Source: Fagopyrum homotropicum
Lineage: Eukaryota; Streptophyta; Magnoliopsida; Caryophyllales; Polygonaceae
Assembly: GCA_033239125.1 (NCBI GenBank)
Contig: BSWB01000004.1
Coordinates: 60,263,501 to 60,327,500, forward strand
Reading direction: 5' to 3'
Length of the DNA stretch: 64,000 bases
The translations under genes were made by a program, and so were the position numbers. The notes under the pieces were generated by a model. That model was not told the DNA's origin, did not search any database, and worked only from the letters and a program-made list of their open reading frames with translations. Below, piece by piece: positions 33,383 to 44,300 of the stretch. Position 1 is the stretch's first letter. Every line of letters begins with the position of its first letter.

Positions 33383-35001
33383 AGAATAGAGTGATGGAGC
33401 AGATGAATGAGGTTCAATTAAGATTGGAAAAATGCGATGATCAAGAGCCGCTTGATCTAACTTTCAACCTTGAGTCGAAATTGGAAGATATTTTGCAACA
33501 TGAACAACTGTTATGGTTTCAGAAAGCAGGTGAGAATTGGATATCAGAAGGAGACAAAAACAACTCTTACTTTCACACTAGTGTTGTTGTAAGAAGGATA
33601 TATAATCCAGAAGAAACACTAAAAAATGACAAAGGAGAATGGATCTCGGACCCAGTAGCTTTGGAACAGAATGTTGTCAAGTCTTTTAAGTCTCTCTTCT
33701 CTAACAACCACCATGGTGATAGGGTGGAGTGAGTTTACGGAGGTCGAGATACTGAGGACTTTAAGATCTATGGGACCTTACAAGGCTTCAGGTTCGGATG
33801 GTTTCCATTCAATAAGTATTGTGAACAGGTGGGTTCGTTTTGATAAGTTACCTGATGGACTAAACGACACACTCATTTCTCTTTTTCCCAAGTATACAAG
33901 TCCGGAGCACATGTCACAATACCGTCCCTTAGGACTATGTAATGTGATGTACAAACTAATCTCGAAAATCATTATAGGAAGGCTCCAACCTATGATGAAG
34001 GAGATTGTGGGGCCATATCAAAGCAATTTCATCCCTCAAAGATTCAAGACAATGTAGTGTTTGTGGACGAGGTTATCCACTCCATGACAAGAAAGAAGGG
34101 GAAAAAATGGATGACACTGAAGTTGGACGTGGAAAAAACATATGATCGGCTCAATTGGAATTTCATTGAGGAGACTATAAGTTCATTGGGGCTACCTGCT
34201 AGATGGAAGGATCGCCTGTTTGGTTGCTATAAAAACTCCTCCATGAGAATCATACGGAATGGTGAGATGTCCGAACCCTTTCAACCTTCACGAGGAGTTA
34301 GGCAAGGATAATCTCTTTCTCCGTACCTTTTTGTTTTATGCTTGGAGAGAATAAGCCATAGAACTATCAACTTGGTAGAAGAGGGACAATGGAAGCTAGT
34401 GGTGGTTAAGAGAGGCGGTCAAAATATTTCTCATGTCTTCTTTGCGAACGGTATAGTGCTATTTGCGGAGGCCTCGGCAAATCAGATAAGAACGATAAAA
34501 AAATTGTTTGACGTCATTTCATGATAACACATGTTTAAAGGTTAGTCTCTCAAAGTCTCGTGTATTTACCTCTCCCAATGTAGATGCGAGATTGAAGACG
34601 AGAATATGACGGGAATAACTATTACAAAAGAGTTTGGCAGGTATCTAGGTATCAATAATTTATAGGGATGGATTAGAAGAGGTGACGTTGACCGTGTATG
34701 AGAAGATTGAAAATAGACTAGCAGCATGAAAGGACGCCTTATTAGTTTTGCTGGAAGAGTTACATTGACAAGATCAGTGCTTTGTTCCATCCAAACATAC
34801 ATGACGCGCAATGTTAAGTTGCCCAGTTTGGTATGGAAAGAGTTAGACAAGATAGGTAGAAAGTTCATTTGGTATGACAGTGACGAAAGGAGACGTAATC
34901 ATCTCGTTTATTGGGAGGCTTTTTGTAAACCTAGGTGGGAGGGCAAACAAGGTATTAGAAGTAGGTGTCATTCTGCAGAGTGCCTTGGAGATTGGAGTTG
35001 A

Positions 35002-35211
35002 GTCAAGCCCAATATTAGTGGAAAAATCTACATCCCGACGTGGTAGAAGTCCTGGTAAGTCGTGAGGAAATACATTGGGTAATTCACAAATAATTGTGAT
35101 AACTCAACCTTGATATATAATGTTGTATTTAGGGATGATGGAAGACTTAACTTAATGCGATTTTATTTACCAAAAAAATATCGATTATATTGTAGATATC
35201 TTGTCTTGGTT
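35002..35211. other. Junction between LINE relic and Copia D
   Basis: About 0.2 kb without a coding match follows the LINE C-terminus. It may be LINE 3' UTR; no clear poly-A or TSD was found. Confidence 0.4.
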
Positions 35212-36163
35212 TGTTATATGTATTATGCATGTTATTTATCATAACAAACATTGAATCTAAGATAGAGAGGAAGTTCCTCAACAGTTCAAATACGAAGAAA
35301 AGATCTTACAAGAAGTTGTTGAAGAGAAGATTTTGACGTTGAAGAGAAAATCTCGCTTGAAGATCTTCAAACGGATACAACAACCAAAGATCTTGCTCGA
35401 AGATTTTGTTCGAGTTTCTGGAGTATTTTGAACGCCCAACAACAAAGATTCTGAAAAAGATTGTTCAGATCTTGTGGAGAGTTTAAAGATGTTACAACGG
35501 TCGGAAGAAGCTGCCTTCACAAGAAGTCTATAAAAGAATTCATCGACGATAAAGAAAGATACGAGCTTACAATGAACATTTCAAGCCTTCTTCATCGATC
35601 AAAGTTTATCATTCTCAAGAGCTTACTTTGTTTTAGTTAAGAAGAGTTAGATAAACACATAGAGCTACATTTTCATATCATTATAGTTTTATACTATGTG
35701 TTACTCTACGAAGTAACTAGACTATTATTGCGAGATCTGAGTTGACTAGATCGTAGAGGTAAGGCTACATTGAGAGAAGAAGGGAAGTTCTTCTAGGTTG
35801 TATCTAGGACTCAAACGAAGCAGATAATAGATAGTTAAATCCTAGGGTAAGAAACTCTAGGGGAAAACGTAGGCTGTTAGAGCTGAACTTCGTAAACATA
35901 TCGTGTGTCGATCTTTTTATTGCTGCACTTTATATCGTTTTATCTTGTGACTAACAACTTTCTGCAGGTTTCCAAGTAAAGGCCTTGCGATTCACTTCAA
36001 GGCCTTGAGAAACAGTGTTTTTACAGATTACAAAGATCGACTTCAAGGCCTTGAGATTTATTTCAAAACCTTGACATTTGCGATTATGAAAGGTTCTCAT
36101 ACTCTATTCAACCTCCCTTCTAGAGTATCTTTATCCTTATTATATCCCATACCTGGTTCTTCA
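35212..36163 (+). repeat. 5' LTR of a Copia element (D), left border approximate
   Basis: The block ends GGTTCTTCA and is followed at once by ATTGGTATCAAAGCTAG, a tRNA-Met-type primer site, so the right border at 36163 is firm. The left border is placed at TGTTATATGTATTATGC because a Copia-type LTR of about 950 bp would start there, but no second LTR lies in the window to prove it. Downstream comes the matching gag relic. Confidence 0.6.
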
Positions 36164-36220
36164 ATTGGTATCAAAGCTAGACTCACGTATATTTTTATTT
36201 AACCATCAGTGAGATAATTC

Positions 36221-36702
36221 ATGAACTTTGTAGGTGATGGAGGATTCGCTCAAGGAAGATCCACCACTCGACCACCCCTATTACGTGGCAACAACTTTAC
36301 ACACTGCAGAGCACTAATGCAAATGTTTATTATTGATTAGGATATGAAACTATGGAGCATTGCTAAGACTGGACCAAAAGTACCAATCACCACAGTTGAG
36401 GGAGTCGAAGTTCCAAAGAAGGAAGCTAACTTCAACCAAACTGACTTGGAAAATGTGGCTAAGAACTACAAAGCTATGAACTTTCTATATTGTGGATTAG
36501 ATGCAAATGAGTTCAATCGTGTCTCATCATGCAAAAGCGCAAGGAAATATGGGACAAACTTATAGTCACATATACAAGAACAAGTCAAGTTAAGGAGACC
36601 AAGATCAACATATTCCTCAAGCAGTACAAGTTGTTCAAAATGACATCAAATGAGACGGTTAAGGAGATGTTCACAAGATTTACAAAAATTGTGAATAACC
36701 TT
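36221..36702 (+). pseudogene. Copia D gag fragment, interrupted by solo LTR C
   Basis: A gag of the UBN2 type starts at ATG 36221. It contains a stop TAG at 36338-36340 and a frameshift near 36545. Typical motifs are AMNFLYCGLDANEFNRVSSC and VKEMFTRFTKIVNNL. The frame is cut after 36702 by the solo LTR whose TSD is ACCTT (36698-36702). It resumes in the same sense at 63939 with DSLGKVFTNEKN, at the very end of the window. The rest of the element lies beyond the window. Confidence 0.85.
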
Positions 36703-37634
36703 TGTAACACCCCAAATCCACGGGACTTGGAGTGTCACATTGGGCTAGGATCTCACAATGGATCCTGATCCTAACCTGACAACAAGTTCACTGGATCTTA
36801 CAATAAGACACATGTAGATTAAAACCAAATACATAAAAGCTGTATATGATACATCAAAAGAGTTTACAAACTCAGAGCTGAGTACAAAACATCAAACCAC
36901 AACATCTGATACAAAAGATCTCATATCCCACGCATCCTAATGTACAAAAGTCTTCGGCTAGCCACACCATCTGTCTCACCCTGTAGTCTTCCTAACCTGT
37001 AGATCATCTACAACACGGTATGAAACTGTTAGCTATAGCAATGAAAAGCATGAAGGTAATAGCACAACCACACATCAACATCTCATACATGCAATACTAC
37101 ACACATTCATTTATTATCTTTCATTACGTTATTCCATTACTAATTCAACTTCTTTTGTAAAACGAGGAACTTAAAGAACCTCGTCCCTTTCCCCGTTAAC
37201 GCAGGGGTTTGCATTAGGGGTGATCGTCACTCGTCCCCCTATGTGTTACTGGCTTCCAGGCACCTCCTCCGAACCAGCAGGCGGATACCGATGGTTACCG
37301 CCCGTTATAATACACTTGGGCCAAATAAATGTAATAAATGGTCATCCTAGTCCGGTTTAGGTTATAAATGCACAATCATATGAACACACACAACCATCAC
37401 AATCATACAATCCACAACTGCACGCTAAGTAAGTCTTATGAACTTACCTGATATACTCGTAACCTGTACCACGTCACAGCTTCCCCTTGGGGAAGTAATC
37501 AACGCCTGCAATAGCAAGGCACACACAATCACATCTTGCAAAGGTTAGGAGACTCTTCTCACTAACCACAACCAACCTATATCTCAAATCTAAACCTCAG
37601 ATCCTCAACACATTCACAAATGCCTAAGGCATAT
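36703..37634 (-). mobile_element. Solo LTR C, left part
   Basis: The plus strand starts TGTAACACCCC next to TSD ACCTT. The matching end ..CTATTACA plus ACCTT is at 63933/63934-63938. The minus-strand reading (TGTAATAGC ... GGGGTGTTACA) is the familiar orientation of such Ty3/gypsy LTRs, hence the tentative minus strand. No internal domain is present, so with both ends and a TSD it is a solo LTR of about 2.1 kb. It is split at 37634 by element A, whose TSD CATAT is 37630-37634. Confidence 0.8.
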
Positions 37635-39328
37635 TGTTAGCATGAAATATTGTGATATTTTAGGCACGTTTTCTAAGTGTATTTCATCCATATTGGTGTT
37701 CATTGATAAAGCATTGAAGCAATTGTGAGTTAGTTTATCTATATTGTCGATATAGAGGTCTACATAAGCTTTGTGTTGATTGTAGGCAAATAAAAGCTAA
37801 AACCGAATGAATCAAGGGAGAATGGAGATGGATTGAGCATATCCGAGGATTGAGGACACCACAAAGGAGCTAAGGAAGATGCTAGGATGAAGAATGACAC
37901 AAAACAAAGGAGATTTACAAACAATCTATGTTCGACGCTCTAAAATACGGCCGTATTGGAGTCCACGCTCTAAACCACGGCCGTGGAACTTTGGAAACAC
38001 AAGCGCGGAGCATTCCAGAGGGTTACACGGCCGTGGAAGTTGTGAAGCACCGTGATGAATTTCCACGCTCTAAACCACGCTCTAAACCACGGGTGTGGAA
38101 TCCCAAGGAACCGTGATTTGGGCGATCTTTTAACGTACAATTTGAAGCCATGATCTTTTACACAATGGGCTGGACACATATTTTATCTTACCCTATAAAA
38201 GGACGGAAAGAGAGATATTCCGTCACCTTCGCTTACACATCCGCTTAGACTTCGCTTACGCTTATTGTACGTGCCTAGGGTTTCAAGTTGGACGTGTGGA
38301 GATTGCTAATTCGCGACGGAGATTTGTGAAAGACTTGGAGATTTGGAAGTTACGCTTTTTCCTTAGGTTTGATTAGAAGACGGATTGAAATCCCGTTCTT
38401 CGTTCTTATCAAGGATTGTGATTGGTTTGTGTTATTCCGAATATGTTATACATCATTATTCTTGTTGGTGGATTGAGATTGATTTGAGATTTATTAAAGG
38501 TTTTCGAAGATTTTCATCTTTTATTCTTTTAAACCTTGAATTTGATATCATAATGACCGTTGTTGGCTAAAACCCTTTAGCAATTCTAAGGTGAAGGGTT
38601 AATAGTTGTGGCTTAGATGATGATAGATCGATCGTAAACAGATTGGACCCTGAGAGTTAGAGAGAATCGCCGACGAAGCCAGAATCACGGTGTGTTCTTG
38701 AGTTCCACGGCCGTGGAATCTCAAGATCCACCCGTAATTTCCCTTAGTTTACGAACCTTGCTTTTACTTTAATCCAAAGTTAAAGATTTTCTTTAACTTA
38801 GTCTTGGCTTGCCTTTTCTAGGTGGTGGTGAAGCCTCAACAACCTCTACTTCGATTTCGAGTGTCACAACCTTAATTGGTTTAGTTAGTCTTGATCCTTG
38901 GATTACAAGTTTGGGTATTTGATATTAATTCTTGTCTTTAGATCCTTTCTATACTGAACCCTCAACAACCTTTATAGAGAGTGTCTTTAGATAAGTCATA
39001 CAAGGCCTTGGAACTTCACCGTACATTGCTTTACCTTAGTATACCTTTGCAACTCTTAACTCTGTCTTTAGTTCTTTAGTATATCTTGAATCGATTGCCA
39101 CAATTAGATACCTGGATCTTTAGGGTTGCTGTTTTCCCAATATATTTGCAAAGCTTTACCCTTTTACTTGCTTGACAACTTTACAACTGAATTTGTTCCC
39201 CCCAAATTCCTGTGTTCGATACTCTGGAATTCTTGCTAATCTACGCCGATCCGTACACTACGGGTTCGCTTGCTTGATTCTAGTTTTATAAATTAAGACT
39301 TATTTGCACGCACGCTAAGTGGCGAACA
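37635..39328 (+). repeat. 5' LTR of element A
   Basis: This 1694 bp LTR contains a palindrome-rich cassette at 37930-38110 and a further perfect TTCCACGGCCGTGGAA at 38703-38718. A conserved CCGTACACTACGGGTTCGC block lies at 39251-39269 near the 3' end, also found in element B. Compared with the 3' LTR it has a short tandem duplication of CCACGCTCTAAA near 38074-38090 and lacks the 23 bp duplication seen at about 61608-61655. Confidence 0.92.
37930..38110. repeat. A-type palindrome cassette in the 5' LTR
   Basis: The cassette includes AATACGGCCGTATT (37944-37957), CCACGGCCGTGG (37975-37986), CACGGCCGTGG (38026-38036), several CCACGCTCTAAA units and CCGTGAT half-sites. The order GCGGAGCATTCCAGAG then TTACACGGCCGTGGA recurs, slightly changed, inside the pol frame at 54144-54180, so the cassettes are homologous and not chance. 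Confidence 0.85.
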
Positions 39329-39334
39329 AGTTTT

Positions 39335-39352
39335 TGGCGCAGTTGCCGGGGA
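39335..39352 (+). promoter_or_regulatory. Primer-binding site of element A (first copy)
   Basis: TGGCGCAGTTGCCGGGGA begins six bases after the LTR end. It is complementary to the 3' end expected of tRNA-Asp, except for A in place of C at the seventh base. The duplicated copy starting at about 49515 has the expected C. Confidence 0.75.
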
Positions 39353-39430
39353 TTTGGTCTAGGCCGAATTCGGTTATCGGTTGTCAAGCTTGGGAGCTTC
39401 TCCCTTGTTATTTGATATCTCTTCGAGTGT

Positions 39431-39492
39431 ATGCGCAGGTCTAGGAACAACGAAGACCTCTTACCTCTTGATCAAGAGCTTGAGAGGACTTT
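39431..39492 (+). pseudogene. Gag start of element A, first copy, cut by element B
   Basis: ATG 39431 opens MRRSRNNEDLLPLDQELERT. The frame is cut after ACTTT (39488-39492), where the LTR of element B begins TGATAGCATG. The same start recurs at 49611-49672, and gag continues after the second B-type LTR at 51454. The open frame continuing into the B LTR is therefore an artefact. Confidence 0.85.
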
Positions 39493-39800
39493 TGATAGCA
39501 TGAATTATAGTCTATATTTTGGGGTTTGTTTTGACGTTTTATCTTTCATAATCTGCATGTTTGTATTTGCATTATGTAATTATATTACCATTTCATCTAC
39601 CTTTGCAAGAATCGAGGTCTACACCTAGTTTTGTTGTAATCGTAGGTAAAATGGCACGCTTTGCATCAAAAAGGAGCAAAAGGAGCTATGGAGTCATTTG
39701 AGCTACATTGAGGAACATAAGGAATCATCCAGGAAGCATAGCCATGGATTTGAGATTCACTTTAGACCAGTTTTGAGAGATTTCACATTCAGTTATGACT

Positions 39801-39863
39801 CACCTCGGTTGGCCACAGATTCATCTCGACCGAGGTGATCCAGAGAAGCCGACTCGACCGAGG
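39801..39863. repeat. B-type palindrome cluster in the LTR
   Basis: The cluster includes CACCTCGGTTGGCC, ATCTCGACCGAGGTGA (ends 39838) and ACTCGACCGAGG (ends 39863). Arms CACCTCG / CGAGGTG are separated by AC. The same words recur in B gag, in the protease-RT linker, after pol and next to the second ORF. Confidence 0.8.
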
Positions 39864-40666
39864 CGAATACTTAGGACGCGGCGAGAATATTTTATTCTTG
39901 GCTGAGATCTTTTATCTTTGGGAAGTGATCTTATATTTTTGGGCTTGGCTCCTGGAAGGAAGAAGATATTATAGATTTTATATTTCACCTATTTTTATGG
40001 GAAGAGATCTTTCTAAGATATATTATCTTTGGAGGGTTATTTTCCTATAAAAAGGGTTGAATTTCCACAAATCCAACATCTTGCTTACGAGGAGATCTCG
40101 CATACAGCCCGCTTACACCAAGAATCACGCAACAGCCATACTCCAGTTGGGAGATTTGAAGAACCTTTTTGAAGGTTGAAGGAAGATTGAAGATCATAGC
40201 TTTTATAGATTTTTTTTGGAGGGTTTTGTAAGATTGTCTTTGATTCCCTTCCTTGTTATCTTGTCTTGTTGGATTGCTATCCAAGGAACGCTTTGTTGTG
40301 ATATTTGATCCATTTATTGAAGTCTTTTCATTAAATTCTTCTTGTTCAAATATTCACCTTCTTCCCATATATTTGATTATTGCTTTCATGATGATGAGTG
40401 GCTAATTTCCTTGTGTGATTCTAGGGTGATTGGCTGAAGGTTGTGGGAAAAACAATAATAGAGTAATCTTAGATTCCAGTAGGACCCTGAAAGTTCGAGT
40501 CTTTAACCTTAACCCTAAGCATCTCGCTCAGTCGATGAACATCTCGGCCGGGGTGGAATTCGGTTGACCGAGGTGACTTATCTGATCCTAAACTGAGAGT
40601 TAAGTGTTAGAGTTTGCCAAATCCTATTCTTATTACACTTTTCCTGGTTCAATGCAAGCCTAGGAT

Positions 40667-40924
40667 GAGACTTACCCGGTAATTCCTTAGTTTGTGTACT
40701 AACGATCATAAGTGTAGGTAATAAAGGTTTATCCTTTATTGGGGTTTGAGTGTGCTTCCATCCCATCTTTGTGAGTTAGCCTGAGACTTACCCGGTAAAG
40801 GTTGATTCTATTCCCTTAGATGGTGTGTTAGTTCGAGGTTATAATTCTTTATCTTGATTCCTTGAGACTTACCCGGTAATAGGAGTTGCGGTTTAGGATT
40901 AGTGAGTAGTGAGACTTACCCGGT
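40667..40924 (+). repeat. Four spaced GAGACTTACCCGGT motifs in B LTR
   Basis: The exact 14-mer occurs at 40667, 40783, 40864 and 40911, with spacing 116, 81 and 47. The intervening sequence is not similar. The same array is in the other B-type LTR (about 50848-51105). Confidence 0.85.
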
Positions 40925-41393
40925 GATTATTCCACTTTAGTAACACCTTCCCTATGCAAAAACCTCAGCTTTGTCCGCTTATCTTTAGATCTTGAGTTGG
41001 AACCACAACTAGATGCTTTAATCCCTAGAATTGCATGTTTGCTTATTTGACTTCTTATTCATCTTTGATTGTTTTAATTGCTCTTGTGGTTAGTAATTAC
41101 GAGGCTTACCGTTATCGGACTTTGTTTCACTAAGTCCCTGTGATCGACCCTTGAAATTTCTTGCTTTTTACTATGATTGACCCGTACACTGCGGGTTCGC
41201 ATCCTTGTTTTAAGCTTACGTCTAGGGTTATAAATTTAAAGCTTGCACACACCGTTTGGAGCGAACAAGTTTTTGGCGGCGTTGCCGGGGACTTGGTCTA
41301 GACCGAGCCGGTACGGTTTGCTCTTGGGGCACTTGCCCCCGTGTCTACTAACCACTCTACTTGAGTGACTTTTGCAGGTTCTTTCTTAGGTAT

Positions 41394-44300
41394 ATGCGAA
41401 GAACCCGCTCTGGGAAGGAAATCGTTCCTTACGATCCCGAACCAGAAAAGACGTACAAGCTTCACTTAAGAGAAGCGAAGATGGCCCAACAAGACAACCG
41501 TGATCTTGAGGCCGAGTTGAAAGAGGCGCTAGAGCTGCTACGCCTCAGCACGAAAGAACTAAGGCGAGAGAAGGAAGAAACTCGCACCAGGACCGAAGCA
41601 ATCGAAGCAGATATGGCAGCCATACGTGACCAGATTCTACTTCGACCGAGGGAAGATCCAGCTGCTGATCCTCGACCGATGCAGGTCCCAGTTGCTGACC
41701 CTCGACCGAGGCAGGTTCCTGTACCTGACGCCCCGGCCGATGTACTTCCACCTCGGATGCCAGTCCGAAACGTTCTTCTTGTAGGAATCCCACAAACCCT
41801 AGGTCAAAGGATGGACCCCAATCAACAACTGAGGCGTCCAGGAGTTAATCTAGGAGATCCGGCGGACCATGACTATGAACTTCGACCGCAAGTTCTATCC
41901 ATGATTCGCCAATGCCAATTCGGAGGGATGGAGAAGGAATCACCGCATCAACATCTTCAAAACTATGAGATCTTGATGGAGACCTTGAGACCCTCAAGGA
42001 TTGAAAAAAACAACTACAAGCTAAGACCTTTTTACTTTTCTTTAAAAGATAGAGCTCTTACTTGGTATCAATCTCTTCCTCCAGGAAAAATCAGCACATG
42101 GGAGGAGATGACTACGGAATTCTTGACGAAATTCTTTCCACCCTCAAAAACCGCTGAAATGAGAGGAAAGATCAACGCTTTCATTATGAAGGACAAAGAG
42201 AGTTTGTCCAAGTCATGGGAGCAGTTCAAGGACATTCTTTTGGATTGCCCACATCATGGGATTCCAAAGTTAGAGTTATTGGAGATTTACTTCAAGGGAC
42301 TGGGGAAGCACCTAGTTCAATCTCCAACTACTCTCCGCCGGTACCTTTATGGACATGGCGATTGACGAAGCTTGGGACTTCATCGAGAAGCAAGCTTTGC
42401 ATATGGAGAAGTACACCCACCAAGGAGCTGAAGGTGGAGTTAAAAGAGTTAACTTCCAAGAAACTCAGCCCAACAACAATCAACTCATGTCTTTGAAGAA
42501 TGACGTGAAGCAATTGAAGGAACTCTTGGTTGCTCAAACCAAGAAGGAAGAGCAAGGGCAAAGGAACAACAACAACGGGTACCGTAACAACAACAACGGT
42601 CCCCGTAACAACAATTACAACAACAACAACAATAGAGGATCCAATAGCAATAATTGGAGGGCGAACAACCAAAATAACGGTAACAACCATTCAAACTCCA
42701 ACTCTAATGATTCCTCTAACCCTTTCCTCTCTTCCCCTTCTTCTTCTTCTTCTTCTTCTACTCCATTGAAAAGCCAAGGGCAAGGATCAAGTTCGTCTCA
42801 GCCGGAGAAGAAAGACGCAGTTCTGGAGGCTATCTTGATCAAGCTCAACGCTATGGAGACTTCTATGACTTCATTTTCAAAGGCCCAAAAAGCCTTTGAA
42901 CAACAACTTGCAAGTAGGGCGAATGAAGCGCCAAGAGATCCGGGGAAGCTTCCAGCGAGGACGGAAAGCAACCCTAAGGGCCAAATCATGGCCATAACTA
43001 CGAGGAGTGGACTGAAAACCACAGATCCAGTGCCTCGATCGGTGCTAGTACCGACGAAGACCACCTCGGTCCAGATGCAGTCGAAGAACACTTCGACCGA
43101 GATGCCAACCGAAGTGGAGCCACAAAAAGCGGAGGGGAAAACTGAAGTTTATGTTCCACCTCCTGCATACAAACCACCACTTCCATTCCCCCAGTTAAGG
43201 GCCAGAGCACATCTAGACAAGCACTTTGGTAAGTTCCTTGACTTGATGAATAAACTGCATATTAACATTCCTTTCCTTGATTCTATTCTAGGAATGCCCG
43301 CCTATGGGAAGTTCTTGAAGGAGATCCTATCAAGGAAAAGGAAGCTGGAGGACTTTGGTGAGGTTAGGATGACATCTAAATCCTCAGAGCTCATACAAAT
43401 CATGAAGGAGAAGATGCCACCTAAATTGAGAGATCCCGACTCATTTTGCATTCCCATTCAAGTTGGGGATGTCACTTGTGAAGCCCTTTGTGATCTAGGA
43501 GCCAGCGTGAGCATCATTCCGCTGGAGCTATGTGTGAAGATCGGACTTGGAGAGCCCAAGCCGGTCAAGATTCGACTTTATATGGCGGATCGCTCCATTA
43601 CCCATCCCGTGGGCATCCTGGAGGACGTTCCGGTCAAGTTAGGTAACTTCTATCTACCTATAGATTTTGTTGTACTTGACATTCCCGCAGATTATCCTGT
43701 TCCTATTATTCTCGGGAGGCCATTTCTAGCAACTTCGGGTTGCAACGTGGATTGCAAGAACGCCAAGTTGAAATTCAACGTTGGTGGCGATGAAGTGGAG
43801 TTCGCATTGCTTGCAGCCATGAAAGGGGAGCAGCTAACTGATGATATCTTCAACATCTACGATGAAGAAGAATCAAGAGAATTGGTGAGCTCTATCCTTA
43901 CTAACGATCCACTCGAAAGAGTTATTAGCTTCAGTTTAATGGAGGAAGGTATAGATGCTTCTTGTGATGCAGATATACGGAGCTTAAAGGCGCTGGAAGA
44001 GGATCCAGGAGCTAAAACTGAGAAGCTAATCCAGGAAACGAGTATCTCCAGTTTCGGTTCCAGTTGCAGTACCTCGACCGCGGCACTTTCTGGACTGAGC
44101 GAGGCGACCGAAGAACATCTCGGTCAACGCCTCTATGCCTCGACCGAGGTCGACGGCGAGATGATATCAACTGAGACTTCCGAAAGTCCAGTTTCTGAAT
44201 CCATTCCACTGGAAGGAGGAAGCAAGGATCCCCCTCAGAAAGCACCCCCAATTGTGGAGCTTAAACAACTCCCTAGTCACTTGAGGTATGTCTTTCTTGG

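Larger units (their letters stand above)
32641..35001 (+). pseudogene. Degenerate L1-type LINE (endonuclease and RT remnants)
   Basis: An endonuclease start resembling MKVIF-NCRGAG is visible at about 32647-32690. After the TRIM insertion the frame resumes at 33388. Conserved L1 pieces include WISEGDKNNSYFH, SGSDGFH, YRPLGLCNVMYKLISKI, LKLDVEKTYDRLNW, SRGVRQG, and a C-terminal WKELDKIGRKFIW region ending about 34990. There are frameshifts near 33730, 34050 and 34570 and a stop after VRQG (34309-34311). The catalytic FADD box reads FANG (about 34440-34452), so RT activity would be lost even without the frame breaks. Confidence 0.85.
39493..41267 (+). repeat. 5' LTR of element B
   Basis: This 1775 bp LTR is almost identical to 49673-51448 and only distantly similar to the A LTR (shared TG-TAGCATGAA start, shared end GCGAACA, shared CCCGTACACTGCGGGTTCGC at 41181-41200). 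It carries B-type palindromes at 39801-39863 and 40540-40575 and four GAGACTTACCCGGT motifs. Confidence 0.92.

Noticed and set aside
39431..39628. 65-aa frame present identically at 39431 and 49611
   Set aside because: Only the first ~20 codons are the A gag start; the rest reads into the B LTR and is an insertion artefact.
40667..40924. CRISPR-like array of identical short repeats
   Set aside because: Only four 14-mers with unequal spacing inside a plant LTR; no cas genes and a nuclear plant context.
42560..42690. AAC-rich microsatellite in B (and 52620-52760 in A)
   Set aside because: Both encode the same Asn-rich gag linker at matching positions, so they are part of the gag frame rather than independent repeats.
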